Assembly (NCBI GenBank): GCA_947650285.1
Contig: CANTFL010000484.1
Coordinates: forward strand, 62,001 to 126,000
Length of the DNA: 64,000 nucleotides
Origin: Hyaloperonospora brassicae
Taxonomy: Eukaryota; Oomycota; Peronosporomycetes; Peronosporales; Peronosporaceae
Direction of reading: 5' to 3'
Each line of letters opens with the position of its first letter. Position 1 is the first letter of the stretch. Under the pieces are notes generated by a model. That model had not been told where the DNA came from and did not search any database. It was given only the letters and a program-made list of their open reading frames with translations. Below, in pieces: positions 24,820 to 38,275 of the stretch. The position numbers and the translations under genes were made by a program.

Positions 24820-27800
24820 TGGTGTCGACCAATTTTTGGCAGCGTACAGATCCTCTTAGACGAGTGCGTCGATCGTTTTAACCTTGTCACGACGCAGATC
24901 TATCCTATAACGATTTATTTTAATTGTTACGAACCACAGTATCACCAAATTGAAATTTAGAGACTCTATCAGATCAAGCTCTAAAGCGACCACATTTGTT
25001 CTGTCACTTATTGTGACTCGCAATGTTTCATTGCTGTCACGATAACAAATTTACTCAGAGAACAGGGTAATTTTTCACTCGTATAATTTTCTTGAAGGAT
25101 TTCTTATGTGAGCACATCGTGACGCATTCTCTTAACGCCTTAGTGATGTGATAGATTTACCGCAGCCAGTCACATTATGTTAGACTCTTCCGTAGACTCA
25201 GACTTACCTTGGTGCCGCTTCTGAAAATTATATCTTTTTTAATAAATTTTCTTTCTTTCAGAATGCATCGATGGCCCTGGCCTTAGAAAATTACACGTGT
25301 GCTGAACATTAGCCCATGCGAAAGTTATCACATCAACTAGTAGCTTGACGAAGTGTAGCGGTTAGCTAAAGTGGGGTCTTTTGTGTTGGATCTCTATGTT
25401 GTACCACAGAAGAGACCACCGTATCAGTCATAAAGCATTGTAAGGCTTATAACCGCTCCATGTATGGTACCGGTTTAGATATGCGCTACCAGCTAGTCCA
25501 TGCCTCCTACTGCTTGGGCTATTGAAGGTCAATGATAACATCGAATTTTTCATCAGAATCTTGGACAGTATTATCACAATGTAGCGTTAATCGCTCAGCG
25601 TATATTAAAGCATGAATGATTGTATATCTTCTTTTACTGATAAGCATGCTGAAAGGCGCAATGATGCCCTCGCTTGACGGGTCTCGCGCTCAACAAGAAG
25701 TAGACTAAGGTCCTCCAGCGACCGGCGTCGAAATACATTGCTTGACGTGTAACAGTTAGTTAGGGCTCAACGTGGCATGCCTTTGGTCAATATTATCTGC
25801 AAGACGGTGAGGGACATTTTTTCACCAGGGGCAGCAACACATTAATTCGGTATGTTAAGATTTACATTCGTCAAGAATCCTACAGAGTCTTGACGTCGTT
25901 ATATCGGCAAGGTGATCCACTCTGCTGCCCTCGACCAGGTTTGATAGATCCGCTACATTATTGTGACATCGCATCAGCTTCGGAATCGCGTCTTGGCCCC
26001 GTATTGGTCGACGGACGTTCTCTACGTAATACTGCTGGCAGCATTCGATTCGTGCAATACGTATGTAGGCGTAGTACCCTGTGATTTGACTGATTGAATG
26101 CAAAAAATCTTTACATATAGGAGTGACAATTTCTCTATTCGTCACGTAGGATTGATCCAGTTGTTTCGAACTCCGCCCATTTGTAGCATCGGGGGACGAT
26201 AGGACCTAAATTCGATGCTAGCCTGTTCCAGAATAAATACATTCTGTTCCACCACTCAGAACGAGTATTCTTCCGTATGTATTACTTAATGGAACAAGTA
26301 AGTATTTAAGAAGATAGACTACATACATTGAACAAACCTTGTCATCAACTCGTATTCATGAATCGTATTGGCTGTAAGGTGGCGAATGGTCTGAACGTGA
26401 GCGTGCACGCCACGATTAAGCTACGTGAGGATCAAGAGCTCGAACTATAAATTGATTTGGTTTGCGGCGACTAAAACGTTGGTCCGAGATAGGGCCAAGA
26501 ATGCCTCTTATTGCTCAATCGTAAATGGTTCGTGAATCTTAAGCCTTAAGACCTAAGTTATATTGCTATGTTCGGTCGATTTTGACAAAGCAAACTAAGC
26601 AATTATATATATCGAGGATGCGAAGATCTTTGTGGTGGCATTCAAATTAATATGGAATCCCATTGGATTATCTTTCTAGTAACCGGAGATACATTTTCTT
26701 AAGTTTTCAAAAATATATCTTTATTTAGGATCATAAGGTCTCTTTGATGGCTTTCAAATCGATATGACATCTCAAAAGAGGTTATTTGTGGTAATCGAAG
26801 ATATTTTTACTACGCTTTCAGTTCAACGCGCGTGCGTTGACCCGCTAGGTGCAGTCTAACATTACTGCTGTCTCAACAATTCAAAGTGTTGGATATCCTA
26901 TTCACTTAAAAGCTCTGACTGTGGAGCACCTTGATGGTAAAAAAGGTTACTTTATAACTCTACGCGTCAAATTTATTCTGAAAGAACTTGGTATTGCGGC
27001 ATGTAGTTATCGTCATTCATAGCAAACCGGATGGCTCATTCGATGTCACTCAAAGGCTCGAATACTTTACGCTTGGCATGAAAGCGATCCTATTTTCTTC
27101 GTGTTGGATGAAAAGTCCGTAGTCGTTGGACAGACCACAAAGTGCTGCCATTTAAACGGGGCACCCTGCGCTTGTAACCGCACAGAACAAGCCGCCTACA
27201 CTGAAACAGTGACGGAACGTGCCTCGCAACCCTACGTCCACGGCATGTGCAGAGGAAGGCCTATCTTCTATACGGACGCATACATAGAAAGGTAAGAGCA
27301 TGATTGTGTTCAATGCAGTCGAATCTCCTATCGCACATTTTGATCTAGTCAAATGGATCAATTGTAAGCTCCAAATTATTATTTCGGTGAACGCCAATTG
27401 TTGCGTGTCTAACAGAGATTAATGGCTAAGTTACTTGATATGATGGACTGCACTAAAAAGTACGATTTTACGCGGCGTAGTCCTTCAGATCACCCCGGTG
27501 TGGGCTACGAGTGCAGTGACACTGTTATAGTTTCTTAGAGGATCCTCACCCCGTATTCCACTGTGGGACTTTGAGGCCAGTAGGACTTCCATCCGACCCA
27601 AAGTAATACATACCCAAGGTGCGGGTTGGTAGGGCGGTCACCCATTGGCTGTTTGCTCGTCTAATATGTTTGTTTATCTCCGGCGCCTGTAACCGTACCC
27701 GCCCTCCGTGTGTATCGATCCAGGTACTCCTCCCGGTCCCAGGTTCAGTGGCACTAACCAGTAAGTAGAGAGGTGTCGATATTACCCAATTAAGTTTATA

Positions 27801-29036
27801 CTCCTATAATAGTAGGCTTGCGAGGTACATATTGGAGAATATAACTTTTAAGACGATATTCTCATTGACCCAATTTTAGATTGAACTACACAAAACGGAC
27901 TAATCTCATCGACCACCGACTACAATCCTGCTGAATTTAATTTGTTCAATGAATTAGCGAGCTTCGTCTTGGTCACATCTGCAGCATCTGTCCCGTCTCG
28001 AGCGCTTTCACACGCTTGTTGAGCAATATGCTCGTAGATTTCCAGAATCAGTGAAGGCTACCACTGTGCTCGATCAGCGCAGCCCCAAGAAAGGATGAAG
28101 AATACGTGTAATGTTCTTGCAAAGAAGTTGCGAAATATCACGTTGCAGCTGGTAGCCGCATCCAGTGGCTCTACGATTTGAAGGAACGTGGTCGTTCAAG
28201 TCAATTACTGAAGTACGCGCTGATGGAACCTAATGACGTAATTTTTGACAGTTTCGGTGATGCACTGCCTATTATAGCAAATGTAGAGAAAATATAAGAC
28301 GTGCCAATCGGCCAAATTTTTGCTCTAATTGCCAGCGCTGTGATCCATCACACGCTCAGTATAGTTAACTCTTCGTCTGTGCAGTGAGTCACACGGCCTG
28401 CACGCTCCCGTTGCAGCTACATTGCACTCGCATTGCGATTCTCACTAAGGGATCGTTCCATCGATGATCCGTTACTCAATCTACGGCTACTCGTGGCAGC
28501 GGTGCGTACATCGACGTAATATCGATGTAACCTGCACTGACATCACGAGGCGCTTAGTCCAGAACCTTTATAAACCTCAAGTTCCTCGTGGAACGTAAAT
28601 GTATATTACCCAGGTAAGAATTTAAAATGTTATGGTCCCAGTGACGCACTGTTGAACTTCCCGACCTTGCCGGGACGAGGCGATTGTAACACCGGCGCAG
28701 ATGAGACTTTATACACGATAGGAGCCACCACTACGCTATGAAGCTCTCCGGGAGCTATTGTCCCGTTCTCCGTGACTCAGGTGAGTAAAGCCGCCGACTC
28801 AACACGCTTCGTGCCTTTCAAGTCACTTACTTGGAATGTAGCTGCCGCGCCGATGCACTTTGCCTGTCTTTTGGAGAAGAGAAAAGGCGTTGGAACACTG
28901 AGTGTGAAGCTTAACAAGATAGTTATAGTCTCAACACCTGCGGTCAAGTACTTTTCTTCGGCAGCGTTTCCATTATTGCCGCTTTTCGATACTTGACGAG
29001 ATCGTAGTGGACCGCGGCGTCGAAGGGATGTCGCTT
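24820..29036 (+). repeat. Left arm of a giant inverted repeat
   Basis: This 4217-bp segment recurs in inverted orientation at 30128-34344. Paired positions sum to 59164 at both ends and at every point checked, so there is no net insertion or deletion between the arms. Only occasional single-base differences were seen (for example near 25691, 26534-26548, 28446, 28751). At the outer edge identity fades between 24820 and 24836. Arm content is mostly non-coding in appearance, with short identical frames at 25855-26145, 27101-27295 and 28772-28996 that match no family I know. An old ~100-bp direct duplication lies at about 26622-26823. Confidence 0.95.
28057..28297 (+). pseudogene. Coding-like relic in the palindrome arm, unidentified
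   Basis: One frame reads about 80 codons with a single internal TAA and ends at TAA near 28295. It has a protein-like composition (for example SRIQWLYDLKERGRSSQLL, then LMEPNDVIFDSFGDAL). An adjacent frame just upstream is also open (SRLERFHTLVEQYARRFPES, about 27995-28055), suggesting one gene with a frameshift. The family is not recognised. The same sequence is present inverted in the right arm around 30867-31107. Confidence 0.25.
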
Positions 29037-29660
29037 GTTCTTATCGGTGCATTATGGCGATGAGATACTATTTCTAGCGAGTCGTCGCTGCACTTAGCTA
29101 ACGACAAACTGGATGAGTACTGCTCTTCGTCTATTGATTACGTCAGTCACGCTAGCACGAGATATTTCAACATGCATGACTGCAAGTGTTGCATGTCATT
29201 TGAAGCCTATCGGAAGCTACTCATCTGATGCACAACACTTCGCTGCCGCAATATAGTGCGCAGGTGAATTCTATATACTAGTTAGTGACATTTCGTTGCA
29301 GCTAAACTTTTGTATTTGAAGTCGTGGCGTTATTAATGTGTAGTGTCAAGATCTACCTATCCTTTGCAACTACATCATACATGTACTACGGTAGATCAAG
29401 GTGATCCGAGAAACGAATATCTGTAGCTTTAGACACCTACAATACGCATTGAAATGCAAGCGTCGCACCTACGCGCAGGACTGACGTCTGGGACCCGAAT
29501 GGGACCTCCCAGCTAGACATTTCAGCACTCATTTGATGATCCGTTCAGCAAACGTTTCTATTCTACCATCGGCGGGGGTGTCAACACAAACGGAAGCATT
29601 TCTCTTCTTGGAAATTAACTCGACTGTTGTTCCAGTATGTCATTCTTGATAATGCATATC
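29037..29660. other. Unique part of the palindrome spacer
   Basis: This 624-bp stretch follows the inner end of the left arm and has no counterpart beside the right arm. No gene or repeat was recognised in it. Confidence 0.6.
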
Positions 29661-30124
29661 TGTATCGGGGTAACCTCAATATATAAAAATTGGTACGTAA
29701 GTACCAAATAATCTATTTTTTTGATATTCAATTAATATCAGACGAGAAAGGTGATATTCCCAGAACATTAATTATAAGGGTAATATCCGTGGAGGGGTCC
29801 ACTTCTTGGTTGATGTACCGTGTACATCAACGAATTTATCGACCAATCGCTGCTGGACGCGCGCAAAGGGTGGTGGACAGAAGACCCACATAGGGGACAG
29901 TAGTTTTACATATAGTTAAATTAAGACGAAATATATTTTTGCACAAAACATAGCTATATTAAATATTAATTCTATTTTTCCTCAGGACAAATCTTTCGGG
30001 TTCGGTATTGTCTTGCTCGCTCTTCCTCACGCCACCTGAACATGACGTTGGGTGTACGCATTCTTGTTTTGATATCACTACAAAATCTTGATCAGCTACC
30101 TTTAAAAGAGCGTGTCCCGTTACA
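29661..30124 (+). repeat. Solo LTR in the palindrome spacer
   Basis: It starts TGTATCGGGGTAACC and ends GTGTCCCGTTACA, 464 bp. The core ACCAATCGCTGCTGGACGCG and the following GCGCAAAGGGTGG match the solo LTR at 62483 and the reversed 3' LTR of element 2, so it belongs to the same LTR family. No internal element sequence accompanies it. No target duplication is visible: ATATC precedes it and AATAA follows. Its 3' end lies only three bases from the inner end of the right palindrome arm. Confidence 0.8.
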
Positions 30125-30127
30125 AAT

Positions 30128-33100
30128 AAGCGACATCCCTTAATCGCCGCGGCCCACTACAATCTCGTCAAGTATCGAAAAGCGGCAATAATGGAAACGC
30201 TGCCGAAGAAAAGTACTTGACCGCAGGTGTTGAGACTATAACTATCTTGTTAAGCTTCACACTCAGTGTTCCAACGCCTTTTCTCTTCTCCAAAAGACAG
30301 GCAAAGTGCATCGGCGCGGCAGCTACATTCCAAGTAAGTGACTTGAAAGGCACGAAGCGTGTTGAGTCGGCGGCTTTACTCACCTGAGTCACGGAGAACG
30401 GGACAATAGCTTCCGGAGATCTTCATAGCGTAGTGGTGGCTCCTATCGTGTATAAAGTCTCATCTGCGCCGGTGTTACAATCGCCTCGTCCCGGCAAGGT
30501 CGGGAAGTTCAACAGTGCGTCACTGGGACCATAACATTTTAAATTCTTACCTGGGTAATATACATTTACGTTCCACGAGGAACTTGAGGTTTATAAAGGT
30601 TCTGGACTAAGCGCCTCGTGATGTCAGTGCAGGTTACATCGATATTACGTCGATGTACGCACCGCTGCCACGAGTAGCCGTAGATTGAGTAACGGATCAT
30701 CGATGGAACGATCCCTTAGAGAGAATCGCAATGCGAGTGCAATGTAGCTGCAACGGGAGCGTGCAGGCCGTGTGACTCACTGCACAGACGAAGAGTTAAC
30801 TATACTGAGCGTGTGATGGATCACAGCGCTGGCAATTAGAGCAAAAATTTGGCCGATTGGCACGTCTTATATTTTCTCTACATTTGCTATAATAGGCAGT
30901 GCATCACCGAAACTGTCAAAAATTACGTCATTAGGTTCCATCAGCGCGTACTTCAGTAATTGACTTGAACGACCACGTTCCTTCAAATCGTAGAGCCACT
31001 GGATGCGGCTACCAGCTGCAACGTGATATTTCGCAACTTCTTTGCAAGAACATTACACGTATTCTTCATCCTTTCTTGGGGCTGCGCTGATCGAGCATAG
31101 TGGTAGCCTTCACTGATTCTGGAAATCTACGAGCATATTGCTCAACAAGCGTGTGAAAGCGCTCGAGACGGGACAGATGCTGCAGATGTGACCAAGACGA
31201 AGCTCGCTAATTCATTGAACAAATTAAATTCAGCAGGATTGTAGTCGGTGGTCGATGAGATTAGTCCGTTTTGTGTAGTTCAATCTAAAATTGGGTCAAT
31301 GAGAATATCGTCTTAAAAGTTATATTCTCCAATATGTACCTCGCAAGCCTACTATTATAGGAGTATAAACTTAATTGGGTAATATCGACACCTCTCTACT
31401 TACTGGTTAGTGCCACTGAACCTGGGACCGGGAGGAGTACCTGGATCGATACACACGGAGGGCGGGTACGGTTACAGGCGCCGGAGATAAACAAACATAT
31501 TAGACGAGCAAACAGCCAATGGGTGACCGCCCTACCAACCCGCACCTTGGGTATGTATTACTTTGGGTCGGATGGAAGTCCTACTGGCCTCAAAGTCCCA
31601 CAGTGGAATACGGGGTGAGGATCCTCTAAGAAACTATAACAGTGTCACTGCACTCGTAGCCCACACCGGGGTGATCTGAAGGACTACGCCGCGTAAAATC
31701 GTACTTTTTAGTGCAGTCCATCATATCAAGTAACTTAGCCATTAATCTCTGTTAGACACGCAACAATTGGCGTTCACCGAAATAATAATTTGGAGCTTAC
31801 AATTGATCCATTTGACTAGATCAAAATGTGCGATAGGAGATTCGACTGCATTGAACACAATCATGCTCTTACCTTTCTATGTATGCGTCCGTATAGAAGA
31901 TAGGCCTTCCTCTGCACATGCCGTGGACGTAGGGTTGCGAGGCACGTTCCGTCACTGTTTCAGTGTAGGCGGCTTGTTCTGTGCGGTTACAAGCGCAGGG
32001 TGCCCCGTTTAAATGGCAGCACTTTGTGGTCTGTCCAACGACTACGGACTTTTCATCCAACACGAAGAAAATAGGATCGCTTTCATGCCAAGCGTAAAGT
32101 ATTCGAGCCTTTGAGTGACATCGAATGAGCCATCCGGTTTGCTATGAATGACGATAACTACATGCCGCAATACCAAGTTCTTTCAGAATAAATTTGACGC
32201 GTAGAGTTATAAAGTAACCTTTTTTACCATCAAGGTGCTCCACAGTCAGAGCTTTTAAGTGAATAGGATATCCAACACTTTGAATTGTTGAGACAGCAGT
32301 AATGTTAGACTGCACCTAGCGGGTCAACGCACGCGCGTTGAACTGAAAGCGTAGTAAAAATATCTTCGATTACCACAAATAACCTCTTTTGAGATGTCAT
32401 ATCGATTTGAAAGCCATCAAAGAGACCTTATGATCCTAAATAAAGATATATTTTTGAAAACTTAAGAAAATGTATCTCCGGTTACTAGAAAGATAATCCA
32501 ATGGGATTCCATATTAATTTGAATGCCACCACAAAGATCTTCGCATCCTCGATATATATAATTGCTTAGTTTGCTTTGTCAAAATCGACCGAACATAGCA
32601 ATATAACTTAGGTGTTAAGGCTCAAGCTTCACGAACCATTTACGATTGAGCAATAAGAGGCATTCTTGGCCCTATCTCGGACCAACGTTTTAGTCGCCGC
32701 AAACCAAATCAATTTATAGTTCGAGCTCTTGATCCTCACGTAGCTTAATCGTGGCGTGCACGCTCACGTTCAGACCATTCGCCACCTTACAGCCAATACG
32801 ATTCATGAATACGAGTTGATGACAAGGTTTGTTCAATGTATGTAGTCTATCTTCTTAAATACTTACTTGTTCCATTAAGTAATACATACGGAAGAATACT
32901 CGTTCTGAGTGGTGGAACAGAATGTATTTATTCTGGAACAGGCTAGCATCGAATTTAGGTCCTATCGTCCCCCGATGCTACAAATGGGCGGAGTTCGAAA
33001 CAACTGGATCAATCCTACGTGACGAATAGAGAAATTGTCACTCCTATATGTAAAGATTTTTTGCATTCAATCAGTCAAATCACAGGGTACTACGCCTACA

Positions 33101-34344
33101 TACGTATTGCACGAATCGAATGCTGCCAGCAGTATTACGTAGAGAACGTCCGTCGACCAATACGGGGCCAAGACGCGATTCCGAAGCTGATGCGATGTCA
33201 CAATAATGTAGCGGATCTATCAAACCTGGTCGAGGGCAGCAGAGTGGATCACCTTGCCGATATAACGACGTCAAGACTCTGTAGGATTCTTGACGAATGT
33301 AAATCTTAACATACCGAATTAATGTGTTGCTGCCCCTGGTGAAAAAATGTCCCTCACCGTCTTGCAGATAATATTGACCAAAGGCATGCCACGTTGAGCC
33401 CTAACTAACTGTTACACGTCAAGCAATGTATTTCGACGCCGGTCGCTGGAGGACCTTAGTATACTTCTTGTTGAGCGCGAGACCCGTCAAGCGAGGGCAT
33501 CATTGCGCCTTTCAGCATGCTTATCAGTAAAAGAAGATATACAATCATTCATGCTTTAATATACGCTGAGCGATTAACGCTACATTGTGATAATACTGTC
33601 CAAGATTCTGATGAAAAATTCGATGTTATCATTGACCTTCAATAGCCCAAGCAGTAGGAGGCATGGACTAGCTGGTAGCGCATATCTAAACCGGTACCAT
33701 ACATGGAGCGGTTATAAGCCTTACAATGCTTTATGACTGATACGGTGGTCTCTTCTGTGGTACAACATAGAGATCCAACACAAAAGACCCCACTTTAGCT
33801 AACCGCTACACTTCGTCAAGCTACTAGTTGATGTGATAACTTTCGCATGGGCTAATGTTCAGCACACGTGTAATTTTCTAAGGCCAGGGCCATCGATGCA
33901 TTCTGAAAGAAAGAAAATTTATTAAAAAAGATATAATTTTCAGAAGCGGCACCAAGGTAAGTCTGAGTCTACGGAAGAGTCTAACATAATGTGACTGGCT
34001 GCGGTAAATCTATCACATCACTAAGGCGTTAAGAGAATGCGTCACGATGTGCTCACATAAGAAATCCTTCAAGAAAATTATACGAGTGAAAAATTACCCT
34101 GTTCTCTGAGTAAATTTGTTATCGTGACAGCAATGAAACATTGCGAGTCACAATAAGTGACAGAACAAATGTGGTCGCTTTAGAGCTTGATCTGATAGAG
34201 TCTCTAAATTTCAATTTGGTGATACTGTGGTTCGTAACAATTAAAATAAATCGTTATAGGATAGATCTGCGTCGTGACAAGGTTAAAACGATCGACGCAC
34301 TCGTCTAAGAGGATCTGTACGCTGCCAATGTTTGGTCGGCATCA
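30128..34344 (-). repeat. Right arm of the giant inverted repeat
   Basis: This is the reverse complement of 24820-29036 with very few differences. All short frames of the left arm recur here on the opposite strand. Beyond 34328 similarity drops and beyond 34344 it is gone. Confidence 0.95.
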
Positions 34345-37300
34345 ATTTAAGGAACACTTACGTGTTCCGTAAGGATCTTTGGCTGAAAGTATACTTGATA
34401 AAGATACTTATGCCTATTAAAAAAAACTTTTGCGCACTGGGTATACCAGTAAATGTTGTCGATACAAGTTAACTTAAAATGAGGAGATGCATTTTTTAAT
34501 CAGGCTCTGTGATTTGCAAAGAAAACATACACCAAACAAGAGATCGAGTACAAAACTTGGGCTTAAAAGAGTAAGTAATCAAGTCGTATTCACTACCTCA
34601 ACGACAATTAAAAGGATACACAACTTAAATGTAAAAACTAAAGGCAAACCACTCCATCTTTCCTAACATCGTTGTGATGATTATCCCACTATGCTACAAA
34701 TCGTGCACGCATTTAATTATTATATGCTGTGCCTACATCGGTACATAAACCGCTATCGATGTAGGACGTCATCCTCGACAAAATATAAAAACAAAATATT
34801 TTTGTCCTTGCCTCTGATACATAACTTCAACCCGGTCCTCCTCCATGAACGGAACATCCCGCAACCGTCAATTTCTCCCCTTAAGCAAATACTCTAGGAG
34901 TAGCGAGTGAGGTCATAAGGGATGTGAAAGAATTTGTTAGACCTATAAGATATATAACATCACATTTTAAGAACTGTGTGCAATTTTGCTGCGAGCTACT
35001 TCTACGATGTATTCATCCCTGGACATCCTATCAGCAAAAACACGGATATGTGATCCAACGACTCCATTTCTGCAAGATTCTTGCAAACGTTTGAGCATCT
35101 ATGCCATATATCTGCCGATAACGATAACAAAAGAAGCTATGTCAGTGCAAATGTATTAGAAAAATATTTATATAACTACAATCCTCTTTTTTGGTGTAGC
35201 TTCGGTAGAAATGACGTACTCCCTGATCAAGCGATGATGATGATCACCATCTTGTCAGTGGCAAATGATGTCGAGCCTAGTACAACATTTCTGGTCAATT
35301 AGGCGCACTTGCAAGATTCTCGCCTTAAGTGCGCCAAACTGACCGCTTTACCTTTAGCTTTCAAAATGAATCAAAAAGAGAAATGTTATGATGCTGAACC
35401 GCAGTACTCTGGGCAAAGTATTATAAACGAAATGATATATTTGCCTTTGTTAAGAATATAAAAGTGAAACAGACCATTCCATAAAATATGTAACGCCAGA
35501 AAAGTTTAAATCGGTAACGCGTTGATGCAGTACGGTACAGAAGGTGCAGAGCGCTACATCTGGTGTCATTCGGGTTTGACGCAAACCAGGAGAGCCTAGG
35601 TACGTATTGTATATCAAGAAAAGAAGCTGGATATGAAGTATGCGCCCGGCTCATTATCTTTCATAGTTTCGAATATAGACATTTATCGTTTCAAAACTAA
35701 TTTTGATCAAGCACGACCGTCAATAGCAGCCACATTTCGTAAATAATGACGATATAGCCTTCGTTCTTTGCCAGCATAAGCTTTTATCAAAGCATGGTAC
35801 AGAACGACTAAACGTTATCGTAGATGCACTTTTGCGCCAATCGTTTTTAAAGTCAGATACGCGTTCGAATAATGAGGACAAGCCCACCTTTTTAAAGCAA
35901 CTTCGCAGCGACCCGTTGTGTAGTATACCTGACGACATTTTACAAAGGTAAACGCGAATACAAACTTTTGAGTTTGACATATATAACTATTCATCAATTC
36001 CATCAAGATCAGTAAAATATGCCAATGGCATATTGATATTCAACGTGCCCACAGTCGATCTTGAAACGGCCTGCTATACGTCTAGATGTCGCTGGTGATG
36101 AACCCTATTTTTTCATTCACAGTCACAACGGTCTTGCTTAATTGTTACGATGCGCCTATAATTAGTCTTCTTGAACGTAAAACGAAATTGAGGAGGGTAG
36201 TATCCTGTCCATTCTAGTATAATTTGTACACAAGATCATTGTTACTTGCAATTTGACAACCGAACAAGCCTTTTTCTTCTTAGAGTGCACCATTGCAGCC
36301 TCCAATGGTTCAGGCATATTTATTGAAGTCCGTTCCATATAGTTTGTATCGGTTTTCTGGAATGCAATTACAGGAGAAATCTTGAGCCTGCTGAAATTTT
36401 CATCATAAGGTTATTATTGTCGGTGTTTCAGGGTCGATGGCAGCCAAGATTCGTGCTTGTGTCTGCATCAGTTAATCCTTTCCTCTTAAAAGTCTTATCT
36501 GTAAACTCTTACTCGATCAATACCTTCGATATACGTCGTACTTTACATAAATCTTGCTCATTCAATTAAATTGCGATTAAAGATGTCTAATTCCTACATC
36601 AGAAACAGATTACTATACAATACGTGTTATCAAATCCTCAATATAAATTGCGTCTACTCGTTTAAAAGGTAAATCCAATCTTGCCAATAGCGGAACTCGG
36701 CATATAAAAAATGGTGCACGCGTCGAACATGCATACATCTTTACCTTAATTTCGTGTGACTTTTATGAAAGTGTAATAATAACTGATCTGACGAGCCTAA
36801 ATGCCTCTATTTTATCAACTGCAGACGTTGATCTCGACACACAGTATATAAATGCTACTGACCTGTCTTCGTAGAAGAAGAACTTAGAAATAGTGAAAAA
36901 GAAATCCCATACGATGATTGAAAACGACGCAGGATATCTCTGTGTCAACCCCAACACGATAAGCAAGATTTATGAATTTTTAGATGAAGACGATAATCTC
37001 TTCATTCCACAAAATTTGCAGGGACATATATACAGGATAATTATCAGTATTAATTCTGCTGACACACACACAAAAGTAGTTGTTAGTTTAGCTCAAATGT
37101 TCTCAACGGAAGCGGTAGATTGATTAAAATAGAAAAGCTGACGTATAGGAGTGGACTAACGCTCTTTAATTTATCAAGAAGGAGCCATTCCGTTTTAGAA
37201 TACAGAAACCACATTGTTCTATTTTGAAGTCGAAGTTGATGTTGATGCTAACGTTATTGGCGGTATTATAATCTTGTAATATAAGAAGTTAAATTGAGTT

Positions 37301-38120
37301 ATCATTTATCGTGATACCACGATATGCAGTCATCGTGATGATCTAGATATTTTGGGTATGATGGGCATCATATCACTCAATTTCAAGATTCCGATATACA
37401 AACTTGATAAGGTAATGGGTCCAAGGATAATGGGTGTGGGATGCATGCATCAAAAGTAGGTAGGTCGCTTTCTTCGTATTCTTGCGACCTAATATATCAA
37501 TTTCCGATGTGGGAACTCGTAATACAGCTACTTTTCCAACTAGCGCTTTTCTTTGTGTTTTGTAGCGATTTTAACGACATAAGTTCAAAAATCCTACAAT
37601 TATTAAAACTCAACCTAAGCACGTATTTTCTATGTGCGTTGTATCAGAGTGATATCCAAAGATATCGATCTATATCGTAGTTGCGAGGTCGTGGCTCGCA
37701 CATACAATTGGGATGCAATGATGGGTGCGTACGCGTCCCAAATATTACGTTGTGCACATGTATTATTACTCTAAGTGCGAGTTTGCTTCGAACCGTGAAA
37801 GAAGTCACCTTGCTGAACATGTCTTGTCATGTTCGTTAGAAAAAAACGCTTCTGATTCTTATATTATATTATTGTAGATAAAAAGCTTTCGATAAAGAAG
37901 GGTCATTCTAACGATTAAAAGTCAGCTCGTCACGTGATAATAAATCACACGAGCATATTCGAGTAGCAAAAGTGTGGTGAAGCGATTAATGACATTATAA
38001 TTAATTGCTATCGCTACGATATAACAAGACTGAAACCGGTCACGGGCGCGTTGGGACTATCCGATAGAACCAACTTATATGTGACTGACCTTTTGAAGAG
38101 CTCGAACGCGATCGAGGCAT
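34345..38120. other. AT-rich stretch, no gene seen
   Basis: Scattered short frames (such as 35081-35302, 36893-37123 and 37441-37680 on the plus strand) show neither domain motifs nor convincing composition. The base composition is that of the intergenic DNA elsewhere in the window. Confidence 0.55.
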
Positions 38121-38275
38121 AGGTAAACGGTCACGGCCATAGGTTAATACCCGTGATCACTGTCAGCAGGGGTGTTCAGCGGTCCCGGACATCAGTGGTG
38201 ACCAGCAGTCACGGTCATCGATGGTGAATAGTGGTTACCCTCAGCATGGAGACTAAAGATCACGACCAGCGGTAA
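38121..38275. repeat. Degenerate ~26-bp minisatellite
   Basis: About five to six imperfect units of roughly 26 bases can be aligned around the core GGTCACGGTCATCGGTGGTGA, for example at about 38179-38204 and 38205-38230. Units have drifted by several substitutions each. It lies at the left edge of the old retroelement region. Confidence 0.55.

Noticed and set aside
25855..26145. 96-codon minus-strand frame in the palindrome arm as a gene
   Set aside because: Open and protein-like in parts, but there is no motif or upstream continuation, and it is duplicated only because it lies in the arm.
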